A stretch of DNA of 64,000 nt from Myoxocephalus aenaeus. Taxonomy: Eukaryota; Chordata; Actinopteri; Perciformes; Cottidae. The stretch lies in the NCBI GenBank assembly GCA_038501785.1, contig JBAMJR010000140.1, positions 385,001-449,000 of the forward strand. The letters are read 5' to 3'. Positions 1 through 13,664 of the stretch are shown here, one piece after another. The translations under genes were made by a program, and so were the position numbers. The stretch's first letter is position 1. The number at the start of each line of letters is the position of its first letter. Under the pieces are notes generated by a model. The model was not told the origin of the DNA. It searched no databases and worked only from the letters and a program-made list of their open reading frames with translations.

Positions 1-166
1 TGACTACTATTACACTTCCTTCCTTGTTTATAATAAAAAACTTGAAATGGCCATCATGAGCCAAACCAAAAAACTATTGCTGCACTGTCATGGAAGCAAC
101 AGCTTTCTTAAGCATTCTTAAACCCTTCCACAATGTCTCTTTGGCCTCGTGAACTTGACCTCGTAC

Positions 167-280
167 CTGATAAGAAGTCGGCAGCCGAGGCCTGCTGCTG
201 GTCGAGTGAGCGCGGCCGCACCTCCCCCTGTGGCTCCGGGCGCAGCGCCGACGCCGGTCCCCCTGCGGTCAGCTTACAAC
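167..280 (-). CDS. map4: map4 second coding exon (probable)
   Basis: 114 nt (38 codons, phase 1 at both ends) between acceptor GTTGTCCTGCAG and donor CAG/GTACGAG. The incoming phase fits the one base left by the start exon, and the joined reading is open: GCKLTAGGPASALRPEPQGE, then LDQQQASAADFLSG. The DFLSG end resembles the EFLEE region of human MAP4, but overall similarity is weak. This is expected for the poorly conserved projection domain. It would lie across a 17.6-kb intron. Splice sites, phase and high GC content support it; identity by homology is uncertain. Confidence 0.65.
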
Positions 281-1628
281 CTGCAGGACAACACGAGTCA
301 TCAGAACAATCAGCCGCCGCCCTGCCTCTCTCATGACGCGTCCGCTGCACAACCGTGATGTTAATGACTGCGGGCTACTGGACTGGCGCTCCGCTGAACA
401 CAAATCCACGTGCGCTTTAAAAAATTAAATAAAATCGACTCACACGTGGGCATTTACAAAACACAAACACTCTTATCTCACCTGATAAATTTCCTCCCAA
501 AATCCAGATATCCCAGTCCCACACAACTCTACATTCGGTGGTGTTTTCTATGTGCTGCTCAGTGCCTCTGTCTGTCTCCTCTGCAGCCTCAGCTGACTCT
601 GAGCTACTAACACTGTGAACCCCCAGTCACACACACACACATACACAAACACACAAATGCGATCACAGTCGGGGAGTCTGGGTTGTGTGTGTGACGTTTC
701 ACTGTCTGGTTCTAGTCCCAGGCCCCGCCGGGTAGCGCCTCCCCTTGCACTCCTCGACCTCAGCCCCACTTTCTCTCTCTCTCTATTCCGAAGTAGTCAC
801 CCTTCAATTCTTGTCACTCCCCAGTCTCCAAACTGCAGCATCAAAACTGTTGGACTGCAGATTTAATTCAGCAGTTGGGGAGTGGAAAGGTAAACGATTT
901 GGAGGAAGGGGAAGAGGAGGAAAACAGGCCACGTAGGGAAAAAGGTAGACGAGAGGATTTACACTCTCAAAAAGACAAGAGTTGGAGGAAGGAAATAAGG
1001 CAGGAAGGAAAGATGGGTCGTAACAGGGAGGGAGAGCGGGGAGGCGAGGAGAGGAAGAGGGAGGCACCGACGGCAACCCTCTCCCAGCGGCGCTCACAGA
1101 GGGTGACGGTGAGGCGAACAGACAGGACGCCACCCAAAGTCACCAACACTTCCACATATCAGACACACACAGGGGCCGTGGTGGGGTGTCTGTCTGTCAG
1201 TATGTCTGTACGGGAACGCAGGAAACACGCCGTCGGCAGGGTCACCGATTGATTAAAAAACACACCTTATGACCTCTTAGTCATGGCCACGGCAGACTTC
1301 GAACATAGCTAAGGTGGTCGAAAGAAGCGCGCTTGAAGTAAAAACTGTTGCCCACCCGTGCACGCCGTGCTGCGCCGCTGTCCAAGGTGCTGAAATCAGA
1401 CTGAGCCGCTTTGAAAGGGCATCCAGCAGAAAGAACCTCCAATATCTCTCTGGCTGACTCGAGTAGATCACAATCGTATCTACATCTGAGGCCAGAGGGT
1501 GTTTTAGAATCTTCACTAGTTTTTATTATTCATAATTTTTCATCAAAATTAAAACATTGCATGCATGTTCAGACACAGTATCTTTGCTACAGAGCAATCG
1601 AGATAGGCAGTCAGACAGTAATACAGGT

Positions 1629-1750
1629 TTTAAAGGGGACATGTCATGCTCCTTTTTCGGGGTAACACTTGCAATTCAGGTTTCTATAAGAACATGTTTA
1701 CATGCTTTAATGTTCAATAAACACATTATTAGACTCTGCCGTTGCAAAAT
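1629..1750. mobile_element. Fragment of a TTAA MITE (AAAGGGGACATGTCAT end)
   Basis: Starts TTTTAAAGGGGACATGTCAT, the same kind of end as the element at 58,995, followed by AACATGTTTACATGCTTTAATG. No matching right end was found, so it is truncated. Confidence 0.65.
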
Positions 1751-1865
1751 GGCTACCTTTCACCATCTCATTAATAACTTTGGAGGGTACAATATTATTA
1801 TAACTGATGGAAATTACTTCTACAAAAGTAAGATCGACGTTGGCATGAACCAGAATGATGTTTAT

Positions 1866-2028
<163 letters not shown>

Positions 2029-2692
2029 GAGCTTGACATCACCATCTGAATAAGACCAGAAATGAAAAAATAGAAAATGCTCAGTGTTGTGTCTGTCTGC
2101 AGTGCAGTGAAACAATGGTAATGAGGGCTCAGTAAATGCTGTTGTACCTGAGGCCTTCTTGTAGCTCAGACACACTTTAGGGGGTTCAGCCCACGAGGGA
2201 AAATTTCACGCCGAGTTATTCTCTACACACTGCGCTGTGTTTAATGTACCGGTGGAGAACTGCTCAGCTAGAAAGAGCGAGAAAGACCAACTGTGAGTCA
2301 CCAAATGTGTGTATTTTGGACAACGTCCTGTGAATCGTTCCTAGTAGGGGAGTCCAGTTACAGCGTCATCGCTCTCCAGGACTACTTGACCTTCAACAAC
2401 TGTCTCCTTACAGACTACTGGGATTCTGTTGCAGTTTAAGGTTGGACCTGTAGTGTACAGTTCACAATTGCTGTTGGATGCTGGATATACTGACAATACA
2501 ACCAAACTCTTCTTCACTTCCCTGCAGCGTGACCAGAACCATCAGCCCGCTCCAAAGAAGGAGCAAGCGAGCCATACCAAGCCTACCAGCAGATACGGCA
2601 CGAGTGCTTTTCAATGAAATGTAAACCAGCGTTCTCAGAACTTACCAAAACGCCTATAGTAAATCTGTACGTGTGATTTAAAGCTGCAACCT

Positions 2693-2990
2693 GGATGGTA
2701 AATGGTAAATGGACTGTACTTGTACAACGCTTTCCTGGTCTTCCGATCACTCAAAGCTCTTTAACACTACTTGTCATCATTCACCCATTCATACACTGAT
2801 GGGAGGAGCTACCATTCAAAGTCCCACCCGCCCATCAGGACGATCTAACATTCACACACCGTAGGCACAGCTACGGGAGCAATTTGGAGTCAAGTGTCTT
2901 GCCCAAGGACATAAACTAGCGTAGCCGGGGATCAAACTGCTGATCTTCTGATTAAAGAACGACCCTGCTCTACCACTGAGCCACAGTAAC
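2693..2990 (-). mobile_element. tRNA-derived SINE
   Basis: Read on the minus strand from 2,990, the head is tRNA-like: A box TGGCTCAGTGG (2,973-2,983) and B box AGTTTGATCCC (2,928-2,938), the internal RNA polymerase III promoter. The body contains CCTTGGGCAAGACACTTG, and the end is a short CCATTTA repeat tail (2,693-2,712). The body is one I know as abundant in percomorph fish. It is diverged and presumably inactive. Confidence 0.82.
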
Positions 2991-3059
2991 TTTTCTCTCA
3001 AAAGTTAAACTAGGTTGCAACGCTGTAGCAAAGTTGGTGTAGTTGTGGAAAGATGGGTT

Positions 3060-3470
3060 TATATATACTGTATCCAAGAAGTGGATATAGTCATCGTGAC
3101 GTCACCCGTTGGTTTGTGGACTGATGTTATGAAGCCTCGAGTTTGTCTCCATCTTGGATTACGGCCGTCGCCATATTTAGATATTTTGGAAACCAATGGA
3201 CAGAAGTGACCATATTTGGAATGCGGAGGGGTGATTTAGAGAAGCCATATACGGCTCTTGTAGCGTCAGTAACCTTTCAATCATAGTAGCCCATACTGCG
3301 CTTTATGGTCTATTTGACTCTAAATGAACATCATGCTGTATTGAAGAAGACTTAAAACTAGAGATTGAGACATAAACTCATGTTTACAATGTTTACTGAG
3401 GGAATAAATCAAAAGAGAAGTAGAGTCATTTATATAGACTTCTAGACAATCTGATTTTCTTTTGCAACTG
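3060..3470 (+). repeat. Dispersed repeat with a CRE palindrome, copy 1
   Basis: Contains GTGACGTCACCCGTTGGTTT and GTGGACTGATGTTATGAAGC, with TGACGTCA at 3,097-3,104. Further on comes TTGAAGAAGACTTAAAACTA followed by GAGATTGAGACATAAACTCA. The first part matches 14,965-15,130 in reverse; the second part matches 57,650-57,780 in reverse. It looks like one family present in three pieces. Confidence 0.85.
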
Positions 3471-4065
3471 GAAAAGTCAGTTCAGTTAATGCAAAACCAC
3501 AAAAATGCCCTGGTTAAGTAACAGTTCGATATTGCTGCTCTGATGGGTGAAGATAAAAACAAGAGTTGTCACTGACAGCACAGTATAGAGACTTGTCTGA
3601 GCTTAACTCTGTAAAGTGACCGCCCTATAACCTTAGCAATAGTAACATTTACCTAGCTCGCATTTGTACAGAAAATAGTCCATGATTTCGGCTCTCTTAG
3701 TCCATTTGCATGTTGTAGGGTTTCCTCAAGAGTAATGTGCCATTTCTTTCTGTTTTATGTTACATGGATGTCTGAGGTCAACATATTAGTGAAAACATTG
3801 TTTGTGTCAGATTCTAAAGCTTTAAATGCTCTTGAAGGTCAAATAAGTAGAAAATGAAGGCCGGCAGTACCACAAGTGTGTGACTGCCACATTTACGAGT
3901 TAAATATCTTGTCTGGTGTTTAGTGTGAAAACAAAATTTCCACATTATGTAAGAGCTGCTGCTGGACTGGGGGTTGCTGACCTCAGCATGAGGACGGAGT
4001 ATGGCGAGACAGACTGGAGCAGCTATCAGTTTGGATGAACTTTATCGTCACAGAGCCATCTGAGG

Positions 4066-4197
<132 letters not shown>

Positions 4198-4646
4198 CTC
4201 TGCTGTAGCTGCACTAATATGGACAAACAAATGCACATGCAGCCAGCATGCAAGCACACAGTAACACATTCAAACACACTCGTAATCGGGGACGGAAAGA
4301 CGGACAGACAGACCCCAAGCTTGGTGGACTCTTGGCTGACCTGACAGAATAAAATAGATAAATATAGCCCAGAATGAACACATGAACACAAACACACACA
4401 GTCTTGCCTAATGTCCTACTCATGCCTGGACAGGTTGTGGAAGTGGCACTGATGCACTGTAATGGGTCGCTGTGAGGACAGGCAGCTGATTCAGGATCAG
4501 TAGAGGAGGTGGTGCAGGGGTCAGAGGAGAAGCGCTGCCGTTAATACGCTGTAGTACACGCTCTACTCATGTGGCATTGTCAAAAGCGAAGATGCAGGAA
4601 AAACAATTGACCGGTTTGGGATTAAAATCCTCACCATTTTGTTGTG

Positions 4647-4650
<4 letters not shown>

Positions 4651-4709
<59 letters not shown>
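4651..4709. repeat. (CA)n microsatellite
   Basis: About 29 CA units. Confidence 0.98.
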
Positions 4710-4711
<2 letters not shown>

Positions 4712-5076
4712 TGAGGTTCATTGATTCCACATTTAGCTGCGTTCACTCTGACCAGATGTATAAACCATGTGTACGAACAAAAAAAGAATATAGGAGAGGC
4801 TGTACATTGTAGAAAGTTAATAGTTCGATATATAGCGCATGGAGCCTCCATTTATTTTCAATATATAGATTCCATTGTTTTTTTTAAAGAAATGATGAGA
4901 TAAATTAAATATATTTTCAAGTTTTTCTGACTTATGGCACTGTAACTGTGGTACACTGATCTCAAACTGGACTGCAGCTGTATGCCTTTCATTAGCGAGC
5001 ACTGACTCAGCTAAATCCTGGCCTTGCGTCGCCTGGCTTACTCCATTCTTCTGTTCCCTCACATGGCTGATAGTCA

Positions 5077-5175
5077 CTGTCCTCCAGCTGACCCGACGTC
5101 AGCGGGCTCTTCTGCCTCACTCCCCTCTTTCTGGAATGGGATAGATGAACCATGCTGGCTGGGTCAGGGTCTCTC
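5077..5175. repeat. Local duplication, copy A (copy B at 5,936-6,030)
   Basis: CTGTCCTCCAGCTGACCCG is identical at 5,077-5,095 and 5,936-5,954. Both are followed by CTCTGCCTCA-like, GGGATxGA and GGCT(GGG)TCAGGG blocks in the same order with indels. An old pair of the same repeat; identity unknown. Confidence 0.6.
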
Positions 5176-5334
5176 CAAGCCCAGGAGCAACAACTAGAAT
5201 TACTGCCTCATGGTTGTGTGCCTCCTTTTTTTTTGTGGAATATCTGTCTGTCTTTTTATTATTATTTTTAAACGTTTTTAGAAACATTTTGAAATTACCA
5301 TATGAGATATTGAGGCCATTAAAAATACGTCATT

Positions 5335-5490
5335 TTGTGAGGTGCCAGTGACCTTGACCTTTCACCACCACAATCGAGTCAGTTCATCCTTGAGTCCAGA
5401 TAGATTGGCCCAGTTTAAAGAAATCCCTCCAGGCGTTCCTGAGCTATTGCGCTCACAAGGATGTACCGGACGGACCGACAAAGAAAACAG
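5335..5490. repeat. Common teleost dispersed repeat (GTGACCTTGACCTTTCACCA)
   Basis: Contains GTGACCTTGACCTTTCACCA, TCAGTTCATCCTTGAGTCCA, GGCGTTCCTGAGCTATTGCG and GGACGGACCGACAAA, a string of phrases I recognise from a high-copy repeat of teleost genomes. The class is not certain. Confidence 0.65.
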
Positions 5491-7181
5491 AACAGCTGCA
5501 ACACGGAGGTCTCCAGCATGGAGGCGTAACAATGAGACAAATCGGATGTTGAGTGGGAACCCAAGTAACCTCCACTGTGGACCAAACCTCATTGAACATG
5601 GCTGATTTAAGGAGTCTGTGCAGACCGCCTCCTACTGAGAATATATATTGACTCTTTAATAAAGTGGGCGTCGTCTGGGAATAAGGCCACGGCCTCATTT
5701 GGATCGATAAGAAGCCAGGGCAGAACGCCTGTGGTGTATCAGGCTGCTGCTACATTTACATTATACATGATGTATCGTGTATAGTGATTTGAAAGCTTCA
5801 GGAACAAACTTTCAAATCAACTTTGATAATCAGAACAGCTTAACACCAAACCTGGCTTTCTTTTTCCAGAGCATGGCGCCCTATGGTTCGCTTCACCAAA
5901 ACTGTCTGATCTGGGATGAGCCGGCAGGGGACGGGCTGTCCTCCAGCTGACCCGGCCCCTCCCCTCTGCCTCAGCTCCTTGAGCTGGGATGGACACGGCG
6001 AACTAGCCGGCTCAGGGCTGCTGCGGGACCACGGGCGCTCGATGACGGTTCACCGACAGGACAGAGTGCCGCTCTCTGTTGAGGGCAAGTGTCCTGTCGA
6101 TTCAGCCACGACGGGACATTCATCTTATACTTTGAATCAGCCAGCAGTCCTTCTTTCTGTCCACCTTTACCAACAAGTGTCCTCTAAAAATGTTCAGGGG
6201 CTTTAGAATATAATCCACCATCAGGACCAGAGTCTGGTCTACCGTATGTCTCGCGACAGCCGAATAGCACTTTGAAGATTGTCGGGGTTTCCCCTTGTTT
6301 TCTGGCATTGTAGAGCATTCAGCCTCTGGGATATGAAGAGACTTACTGCAGTGGTTCTGTTCATACGGATCTGAGCGGTTATTATAGACGATCAAAGCTT
6401 GGCCTGGCCACACATTAAACTTAAACCTTTGGAACACAAATGGACTAGACGCATCAACTTAACACCAGAACCCACATCCTTCTCTTGGCGTTGCCTCGAG
6501 CGGGAACTCTGGGGCCGTGGTGGTCTTAAACAAACAAGAATATTCTTTGAGGCTCCAAAACTCATCAATCTGTCTGGGGTGCAATACTTAGTGCAAGAGG
6601 GGCGCTTATTTTTTGTGTCCCCTTTGGTCGCACTCATCGCGTTATTACACAAAAAAAAAAAAAGAGGAAAATCTGAGACAATAAAAAACATTATCCAGCC
6701 CAATGCATCATGGGATACGCGCTGACCTCTTGTGCGGTACATGTATATACTAGTTATTGCGATAAACGGGTGCAGAATGTGATTTTCATATTCAGTTATT
6801 CAATAACTTATTATTGGTCTGTGAATAATAAAATAATACAAATAAATAATTAATTAAATAATAAATACAATGAATAATAATTAAAAAATATATATCAGGG
6901 CAAGATGTATTTTAGATTGTTTTTATTGTGTGAATGATTTACTTCATATTGGCCAGTCCTAGTCCAGAGCCAGATCTACACCAGCTTCACACCCAAAACC
7001 AACATTTGTATGACGCTTTTCCAGCATAATGACAGATGTGTCCTTTAACCTGAAGTGCTGTTTGAAAACAGAGACCAGACAAGAGGCCGACGCAGTGACG
7101 GGACAAATTCAGTGTGAGGGGGATGTGCATTGACAGGCGGTGGAGAAGAAAGGTGCATCGGATGTGACAACCTCTCTGTAG

Positions 7182-7229
<48 letters not shown>

Positions 7230-7896
7230 CATGTTTCTGTGAGGGCTGGGTGTTTGATAGGCCCTGCAGGTATCAATAACAAACAGCTTCTCCCTCCATC
7301 TCTTTCTTTGAATCCAAGCCTATTATGTCATTGTACTCCACACCTCCTCGTCCTAGCCTGAAAACAAACCGCTTGTCTGTCTGGAAAAAGAGGAAAACAA
7401 CAACGAGGCAATCCCTCCGTAGCTACTCTAATCCCACGCTAACTTTCTCTTGACCTTCTTCACGTTGACGTTTATTCGTTTTTGTGTTCTCTCCCATCGG
7501 CGGGATTAAGGAGCTGAGCTACGGCAAAGGATTTTCTGACTACCCTCCTCTGTGTCTTTGTTTTTGCTCATATTTGCATTTCCAGAACGTCATGCTAGGG
7601 GGTTATTGAGCTCCCCACCAGCAGGGATTGTGCCGTCCGTACAAGTCAAGTCATGATGAAGTGAACAAGTGTACACTTCAAAGTGCGGCGGAGAGTGTGG
7701 ATCACTAGTTGCCCACGTTGACGCTTCCCCCAGAGCTTTTCCATGTTTAAAGCTCAGAGGCGAGCCTGAGGCCTCAGTATCCACACACTCTGACATGAGA
7801 ATAAAGAGGGAGGTGCTCATTCAGTCAAACACACACATGCACACACACACACACGCTGTACATGTAGATGCACAAAGACATATGCATTCAGTCTTG

Positions 7897-7941
<45 letters not shown>

Positions 7942-8408
7942 TCGCGTGTGAGAAAAGCTCACACGGATGAAGTGCTTTCTGTCATCAGAGAGGGAGGAAT
8001 TAGGTTTTTTTCTTCTTCCCGGCTCGAGGATTAAAGTTGCATCGTGAATATATAAAAAGGAGATTTAGCCAGCATTTCCTACCGAATTACTTCTTCGGGT
8101 AAAACAGGATGACAGCGTGAGTTTATCAAACTATACAAAGATGGCGGTGCGCTCAGCTAAGAGCTGGGAAATGTGGATTCTCACTCAAATAAAAAGAAGG
8201 TGACGTGACGGAAAGCAGGCTAGTGGCCATGTCTGACTTTTCAAAGGCACGAGAGTTCTCACATACACACACAATGATGAACTAAGGTTCATGCACGTGT
8301 AGTTGTCTCGCAGATGAAACTATCAACGGCCAAATAGACCAGCTGTGTGCGCTGAAAAAGAGCAAAAAAAAGCCGGTGATAATAACAGAGACGAGGACTA
8401 TCGCGGCG

Positions 8409-8461
<53 letters not shown>

Positions 8462-9085
8462 AGACAGAAGTTATTACACGCAATATTTCTGTAAGTCATA
8501 ATCAATTAATCATTTGAATGTCAGTATTACGAATGGCGCTTTGAACTATTCGGTAAGTTAATACACCATTTTGAACCGAGGAGCCTATTATTTTAATTAT
8601 TAGACCGCTTCTTCTTTTAAAAAGGACAGTTAAAAATCCCACATTTCCCAGAGATTTAGCAATCCAGATAGTTTCGGCGCAAGTTGCCTTGTTATGGGGA
8701 TATATATTCTTTCTAAAATAATAGGACTACATGGATTTGAAAAACAGAAATGTCTTTTTGCAGAAATCTTGACCCGGTTACTCAAAAATAATCCAAAGAC
8801 CTTGCTGTAAGCAGTTTCATGAAACAGTCGTTCGACGGCCGATATTTCCAAAACTAATCAATCTAAAGTGATAAACAGCAGGAATTACAACCTGAAGAGC
8901 AATTCACAACCAGTCTGACCATCTCCTCCGCTCCGTTTCAGCATTATGGACAGCGTCGCAACTACGGCCCTTAATTTAAAGAAACTCAATTCACCATATC
9001 ACAGCAGGACCGCCCACAGCATGCTGTTCCTATTGAGCCTCTGGTGTAACACCTTAATACAGTAGATTATAATACATGAAGCGTG

Positions 9086-9180
9086 CTAGATAGATAGATA
9101 TATACTTTATTCATCCATCTAGAGGAGTTCAAGGTCCTCAGATGATCCACTTAAGTAGGCCAGGCTGCCCCACATAAGGC
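9086..9180 (-). repeat. Probable 3' end of a fish LINE with a (GATA)n tail
   Basis: AGATAGATAGATATATACTT TATTCATCC followed by a diverged body resembles, in reverse, the 3' UTR of teleost non-LTR elements that end in ...AATAAAGTATCTATCTATC. Only about 95 bp remain, next to a (CA)n tract. Confidence 0.45.
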
Positions 9181-9181
9181 T

Positions 9182-9183
<2 letters not shown>

Positions 9184-9266
<83 letters not shown>
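9184..9266. repeat. (CA)n microsatellite
   Basis: About 41 units. Similar shorter tracts lie at 7,184-7,228, 7,902-7,939 and 8,410-8,459. Confidence 0.98.
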
Positions 9267-9270
<4 letters not shown>

Positions 9271-9474
9271 AGCCAGAGAGGAGAGTACAGGTCAGGTTGA
9301 TCTCTGGTGGTTACGGTATAGTGGGAGGTAAATCATGAACAATACAGCGACCCTTGTGAAATGAAAGTTTCATTATTCAGTTATTATTAATGAATTAATA
9401 CATGTGTGAAATTACTAAAAACACAGGCATCTCAACTTGACCAAATACCTCTAAAGGCAACGACTCAGCTGGAC

Positions 9475-9630
9475 TGTGTTTAGTGCTAATTAGCAGATGT
9501 TAGCATGCTACCATGCTAAACGGAGGATGGTGAAGATGGAAAACATTAAACCTGCTACCAGCATGTTAGCTTTGACATTGTGAGCATGTTAGCATTCAGC
9601 TCAAAGTACACCACAGTACATTGTTACAGA
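9475..9630. repeat. TTAGCATG-type dispersed repeat
   Basis: AGATGTTAGCATGCTACCAT and GACATTGTGAGCATGTTAGC recur in the manner of a fish repeat built on GTTAGCATGCTAACATG. No coding content. Confidence 0.65.
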
Positions 9631-9688
9631 TAGATAGATTGATTAGCTAAATTCATACTAGTCACAGGGAAAGTGCACAGCAGAAATA

Positions 9689-11285
9689 CAGTCAGGTCCA
9701 TAAATATTTGGATATTGACACATTTTTCATTATTTTGGCTCTGTACACCACAACAATGGAGTTGAAATGAAAAATCAAGATGTGCTTTAAGTGCAGACTT
9801 TCAGCTTTAATTTGAGGGTATTTACATCCAAATCAGGTGAACGATGTAGGAACTAAAATGTGGCCACCCTCTTTTTAAGGGACCAAAAGTAATTGGACAA
9901 TTGGCTGCTCAGCTGTTCCAAGGTCAGGTGTGTGTAATTCCCTCGTTATTTCATTTACAAGGAGTAGATAAAAGGTCTAGAGTTCATTTCAGGTGTGGTA
10001 TTTGTGTTTGGAATCTGTTGCGGTCAACTCTCAATATGAAGTCCAAAGAGCTGTCACTATCAGTGAAGCAAGCCATCATTAGGATGAAAAATCAAAACAA
10101 AAGGTGTGGCCAAATCAACTGTTTGGTACATTCTTAAGAAGAAAGAATGCACTGGTGAGCTCAGGAACACCAAAAGACCACAGAAGACAACTGTGGTGGA
10201 TGACAGAAGAATCATTTCCCTGGTGAAGAAAAACCCCTTCACAACAGTTGGCCAGATCAAGAACACTCTCCAGGAGGTAGGTGTATCTGTGTCAAAGTCT
10301 ACCATCAAGAGAAGACTTCACCAAAGTAAATACAGAGGGTTCACCACAAGATGTAAACCATTGGTGAGCCTCAAAAACAGGAAGACCAGATTAGAGTTTG
10401 CCAAAAAACATCTAAAAGAGCCTGTACAGTTCTGGAAGAACATCCTATGGACAGATGAGATAAAGATAAACTTGTACTAGAATGATGGGAAGAGAAGAGT
10501 ATGGAGAAGGAAAGGAACTGCTCATGATCCAAAGCATACCACCTCATCAGTGAAGCATGGTGGAGGTAGTGTTATGGCGTGGGCATGTATGGCTGCCAAT
10601 GGAACTGGTTCCCTTGTATTTATTGATGATGTGACTGCTGACAAAAGCAGCAGGATGAATTCGGAAGTGTTTCGGGCAATATTATCTGCTCATATTCAGC
10701 CAAATGCTTCAGAACTCATTGGACGGCGCTTCACAGTGCAGATAGACAATGACCCGAAGCATACTGCGAAAGCAACCAAGGAGTTTTTTAAGGCAAAGAA
10801 GTGGAATGTTCTGCAATGGCCAAGTCAATCATCTGACATGAATCCAATTGAGCATGCATTTCACTTGCTGAAGACCAAACTGAAGGGAAAATGCCCCAAG
10901 AAGCAGCAGGAACTGAAGACGGTTGCAGTAGAGGCCTGCAGAGCATCACCAGGGACGAAACCCAGCGTCTGGTGATGTCTATGGAATCCAGACTTCAGGC
11001 TGTCATTGACTGCAAAGGATTTTCAACAAAGTATTAAAGGTGACAATTAGATTTATGATTATATTAATTTGTCCAATTACTTTTGGTCCCTTAAAAACTG
11101 GATGGCCACTTATACATTTGTTGTAGTTCCTACACCGTTCACCTGATTTGGATGTAAATACCCTCAAATTAAAGCTGAAAGTCTGCACTTAAAGCACATC
11201 TTGATTTTTTCATTTCATTGTTGTGGTGTACAGAGCCAAAATAATGAAAACTGTGTCAATGTCCAAATATTTATGGACCTGACTG
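9689..11285 (+). mobile_element. Tc1-type DNA transposon, full length but inactive
   Basis: 1,597 bp flanked by TA dinucleotides (9,687-9,688 and 11,286-11,287), the Tc1/mariner target duplication. The ends are inverted repeats: CAGTCAGGTCCATAAATATT on the left, with its reverse complement on the right. The inverted repeats are long, about 210 bp each (9,689-9,900 against 11,070-11,285). An inner motif about GGGACCAAAAGTAATTGGAC marks their inner edges, as in IR/DR-type fish Tc1 elements. It encloses a broken transposase gene. Confidence 0.95.
10036..11037 (+). pseudogene. Tc1 transposase pseudogene (DD34E)
   Basis: The start ATG at 10,036 reads MKSKELSLSVKQAIIRMKNQ. Just after it a deletion and frameshift remove part of the first helix-turn-helix. 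The frame resumes at AKSTVWYILKKKE and runs to WTDEIKINLY, where TAG at 10,478-10,480 replaces what is normally a Gln codon. The same frame continues through SVKHGGGSVMAWA and IDNDPKHTA to NPIEH; the aspartate of IDND and the glutamate are 34 residues apart. A one-base loss near 10,940 then shifts the frame away from the usual end (SRLQAVIDCKGFSTKY, stop at 11,037). At least three lesions make it non-functional. Confidence 0.92.
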
Positions 11286-13537
11286 TAAATGACGTTGCAT
11301 CTGGCTCATGAGTGGAATTTTATCTAACCATGAATTGGCTTTTAGTGCCTCATAAATGACCAAAAACCTCTTGTGGTTGGAGGTCAAGATGTGAAAGATG
11401 ATGGTAAAAAGGTCTTCAGGGGTCAACCCGAACCCGAGGACCCGTACATTTTATACGGTCAATTGGGTCCTGGGTCTGTTTATATACTTACTTATCTTAC
11501 TTTAGATGTTGGTCAATGCTGCTTTTAATTTAAAGACCTATTTTAACAGCCCTGTCTATTACATGTACTTGTTCAGCTGTTGTTTCCGTGGAAGTACAAT
11601 GAGAGCAATGAATAAAACATACTTGGATAATAAAGCTGATTCAGATTGCTCTTGATGCGTGTTGTTTTTCCGTTAAGCTGATAATGATGGATCTCCTTTC
11701 ATGTTGGGAGCCTGACTTCAGTCAGCCATTGGTTCTGGAGGAGACGCTATTAAATACTGATAGCTGGTAAACATCTTTAGAGACGGCACAATTCTCTTTC
11801 ATTTCCTTTTAATACATGTTTTTTTTCTTTAAGCCGCAACACGAGGGCGAAAATAAATACTGGTTTCTCTTTCCCAAAAAAAAAAGAAGGAACGAGTAAT
11901 AAATAAATCGGTTTTGTAACCAAAGAGGCACATCTCTCAGAAGCAATAGAAAACTCGTTTCCCTGCAGCACACACTAATCTCTAAGCTTTACATTGTAAT
12001 AGAAATCCACTGCCTCCAAAGGTTACAGCCAGATGACTAAGAGTCTGATATTAATAAATCGGGGAAAAGGAAATAATAGTGCACATAATATAAAAGGTTG
12101 CGAGTGACGGGAATAGAAAGGGGTAAAAGAAAAGAAAGCAAGCAATGAAGCAGCAGGTAGACATTAGAGAAGTGGTTTAGTTCAGGTTGGTGAGAAGAAG
12201 AAAGAGAAACCCAACAGCCAGGTAAGTGTGTTAAATATCGGTTTATTAGCACAAGGTGCAGGCAGACAACAGAGAGAGGCACGTCTATAAAGAAATTAAA
12301 AGAAAAGGAAATACCTTTTGGAATAAAACACATAACAGTGATCTAAACGTCGTGGCACACACAGGATCGTTCTATGCACCCAGGAAGTAGAATAGGCAAA
12401 AAGGATATTCAGTACATGCAGCTGACTTTGACCTCTGAAGCCTTTCATGGAGGTCTTCAGTGACCTTCTGTCCATTAACAGCCATGATAGTATCACGTGT
12501 TATGAAGGGTGCTGTGCCCGTTATAAAACACACACAGATGGAAGTGTGTTCACATACAAATCACACTCTGGATTGTCCCTCTGCCGGGCCGAGGACTTGT
12601 TACTCTGACTGCGAGCCGCAGAACGTTAGCACACCTCGTTCACCATCAGAATATAACGGCGGGGAATGGAAATATATTTGGTGTACTCGAGAATGGAAAA
12701 AAAAAAGAGAGATGTTTTTATTTCTAGAAACGTCTTGGTTTCTGGTCCAGTCAAAGGTTTTCACGGGGAGTATTTATCTGGCAGAAAGTAGTTCCAAAAA
12801 TTAAGTGTGTAAGGAAAAGAGGAAGAAAAAAAGGACGCCATCATATGTTCTGATGATGTGCACATTTTGAGAATGAGGCCTATGAAAAAAAAAAACAGCT
12901 ATTATTTTCTGAGTTTGTTGCACTAGCTTGTAGCTTATGGGACCCTGTCACCTTAATGATACATCCTAAACTTAAACAGTAAACACAAATTTGACTACAT
13001 TCACTACACAACGATAATCTACAACAACAGACACATGTTTGTTAATAGCAACAGCAAACGGAGGTAAGTGACTAATATTAACATGAAATCATAAGAGTAA
13101 GGTAAGAAGGTAAGGCAAGAAGACTAAAGACATTGAAATGGAACGGAAAGCAGCTCAGAGATCACAGGGACATTCCCTACATTGTTCACACGGATGATTG
13201 TCCACTGAAGGTCTGGCTTTAGAATCGACTTCCCCATCTATTTGGTTAAAGGAGGACTGTGCAAAGCGGAGAAAGAGTGCAGGTTTGACCGCTCCGAGGG
13301 ATTTTCGACAAGCCGATCGTCAAAGAGGGCTGAAGCGTTGAAAGAGTTTAATTGAGGAGAAGAAAACCTAAATTGACAAAAACACAAATAGTCCTCGTGT
13401 GGGTTGAAATACGAGTCTGTTTGGGTTGTTTGCGTGCAAATGTGTGCCGGTAGCTGGCTGTTGCCGGATCAGGCTCGCAGCGGCGACTCAGTTTGAAAGC
13501 TTTCAGACAAGAAGACAAGGGGGCTGGCTGCTGGGTG

Positions 13538-13664
<127 letters not shown>

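Noticed and set aside
875..1252. 125-codon + strand frame of charged residues
   Set aside because: Purine-rich, no domain, no splice sites of note, ends in low-complexity sequence.
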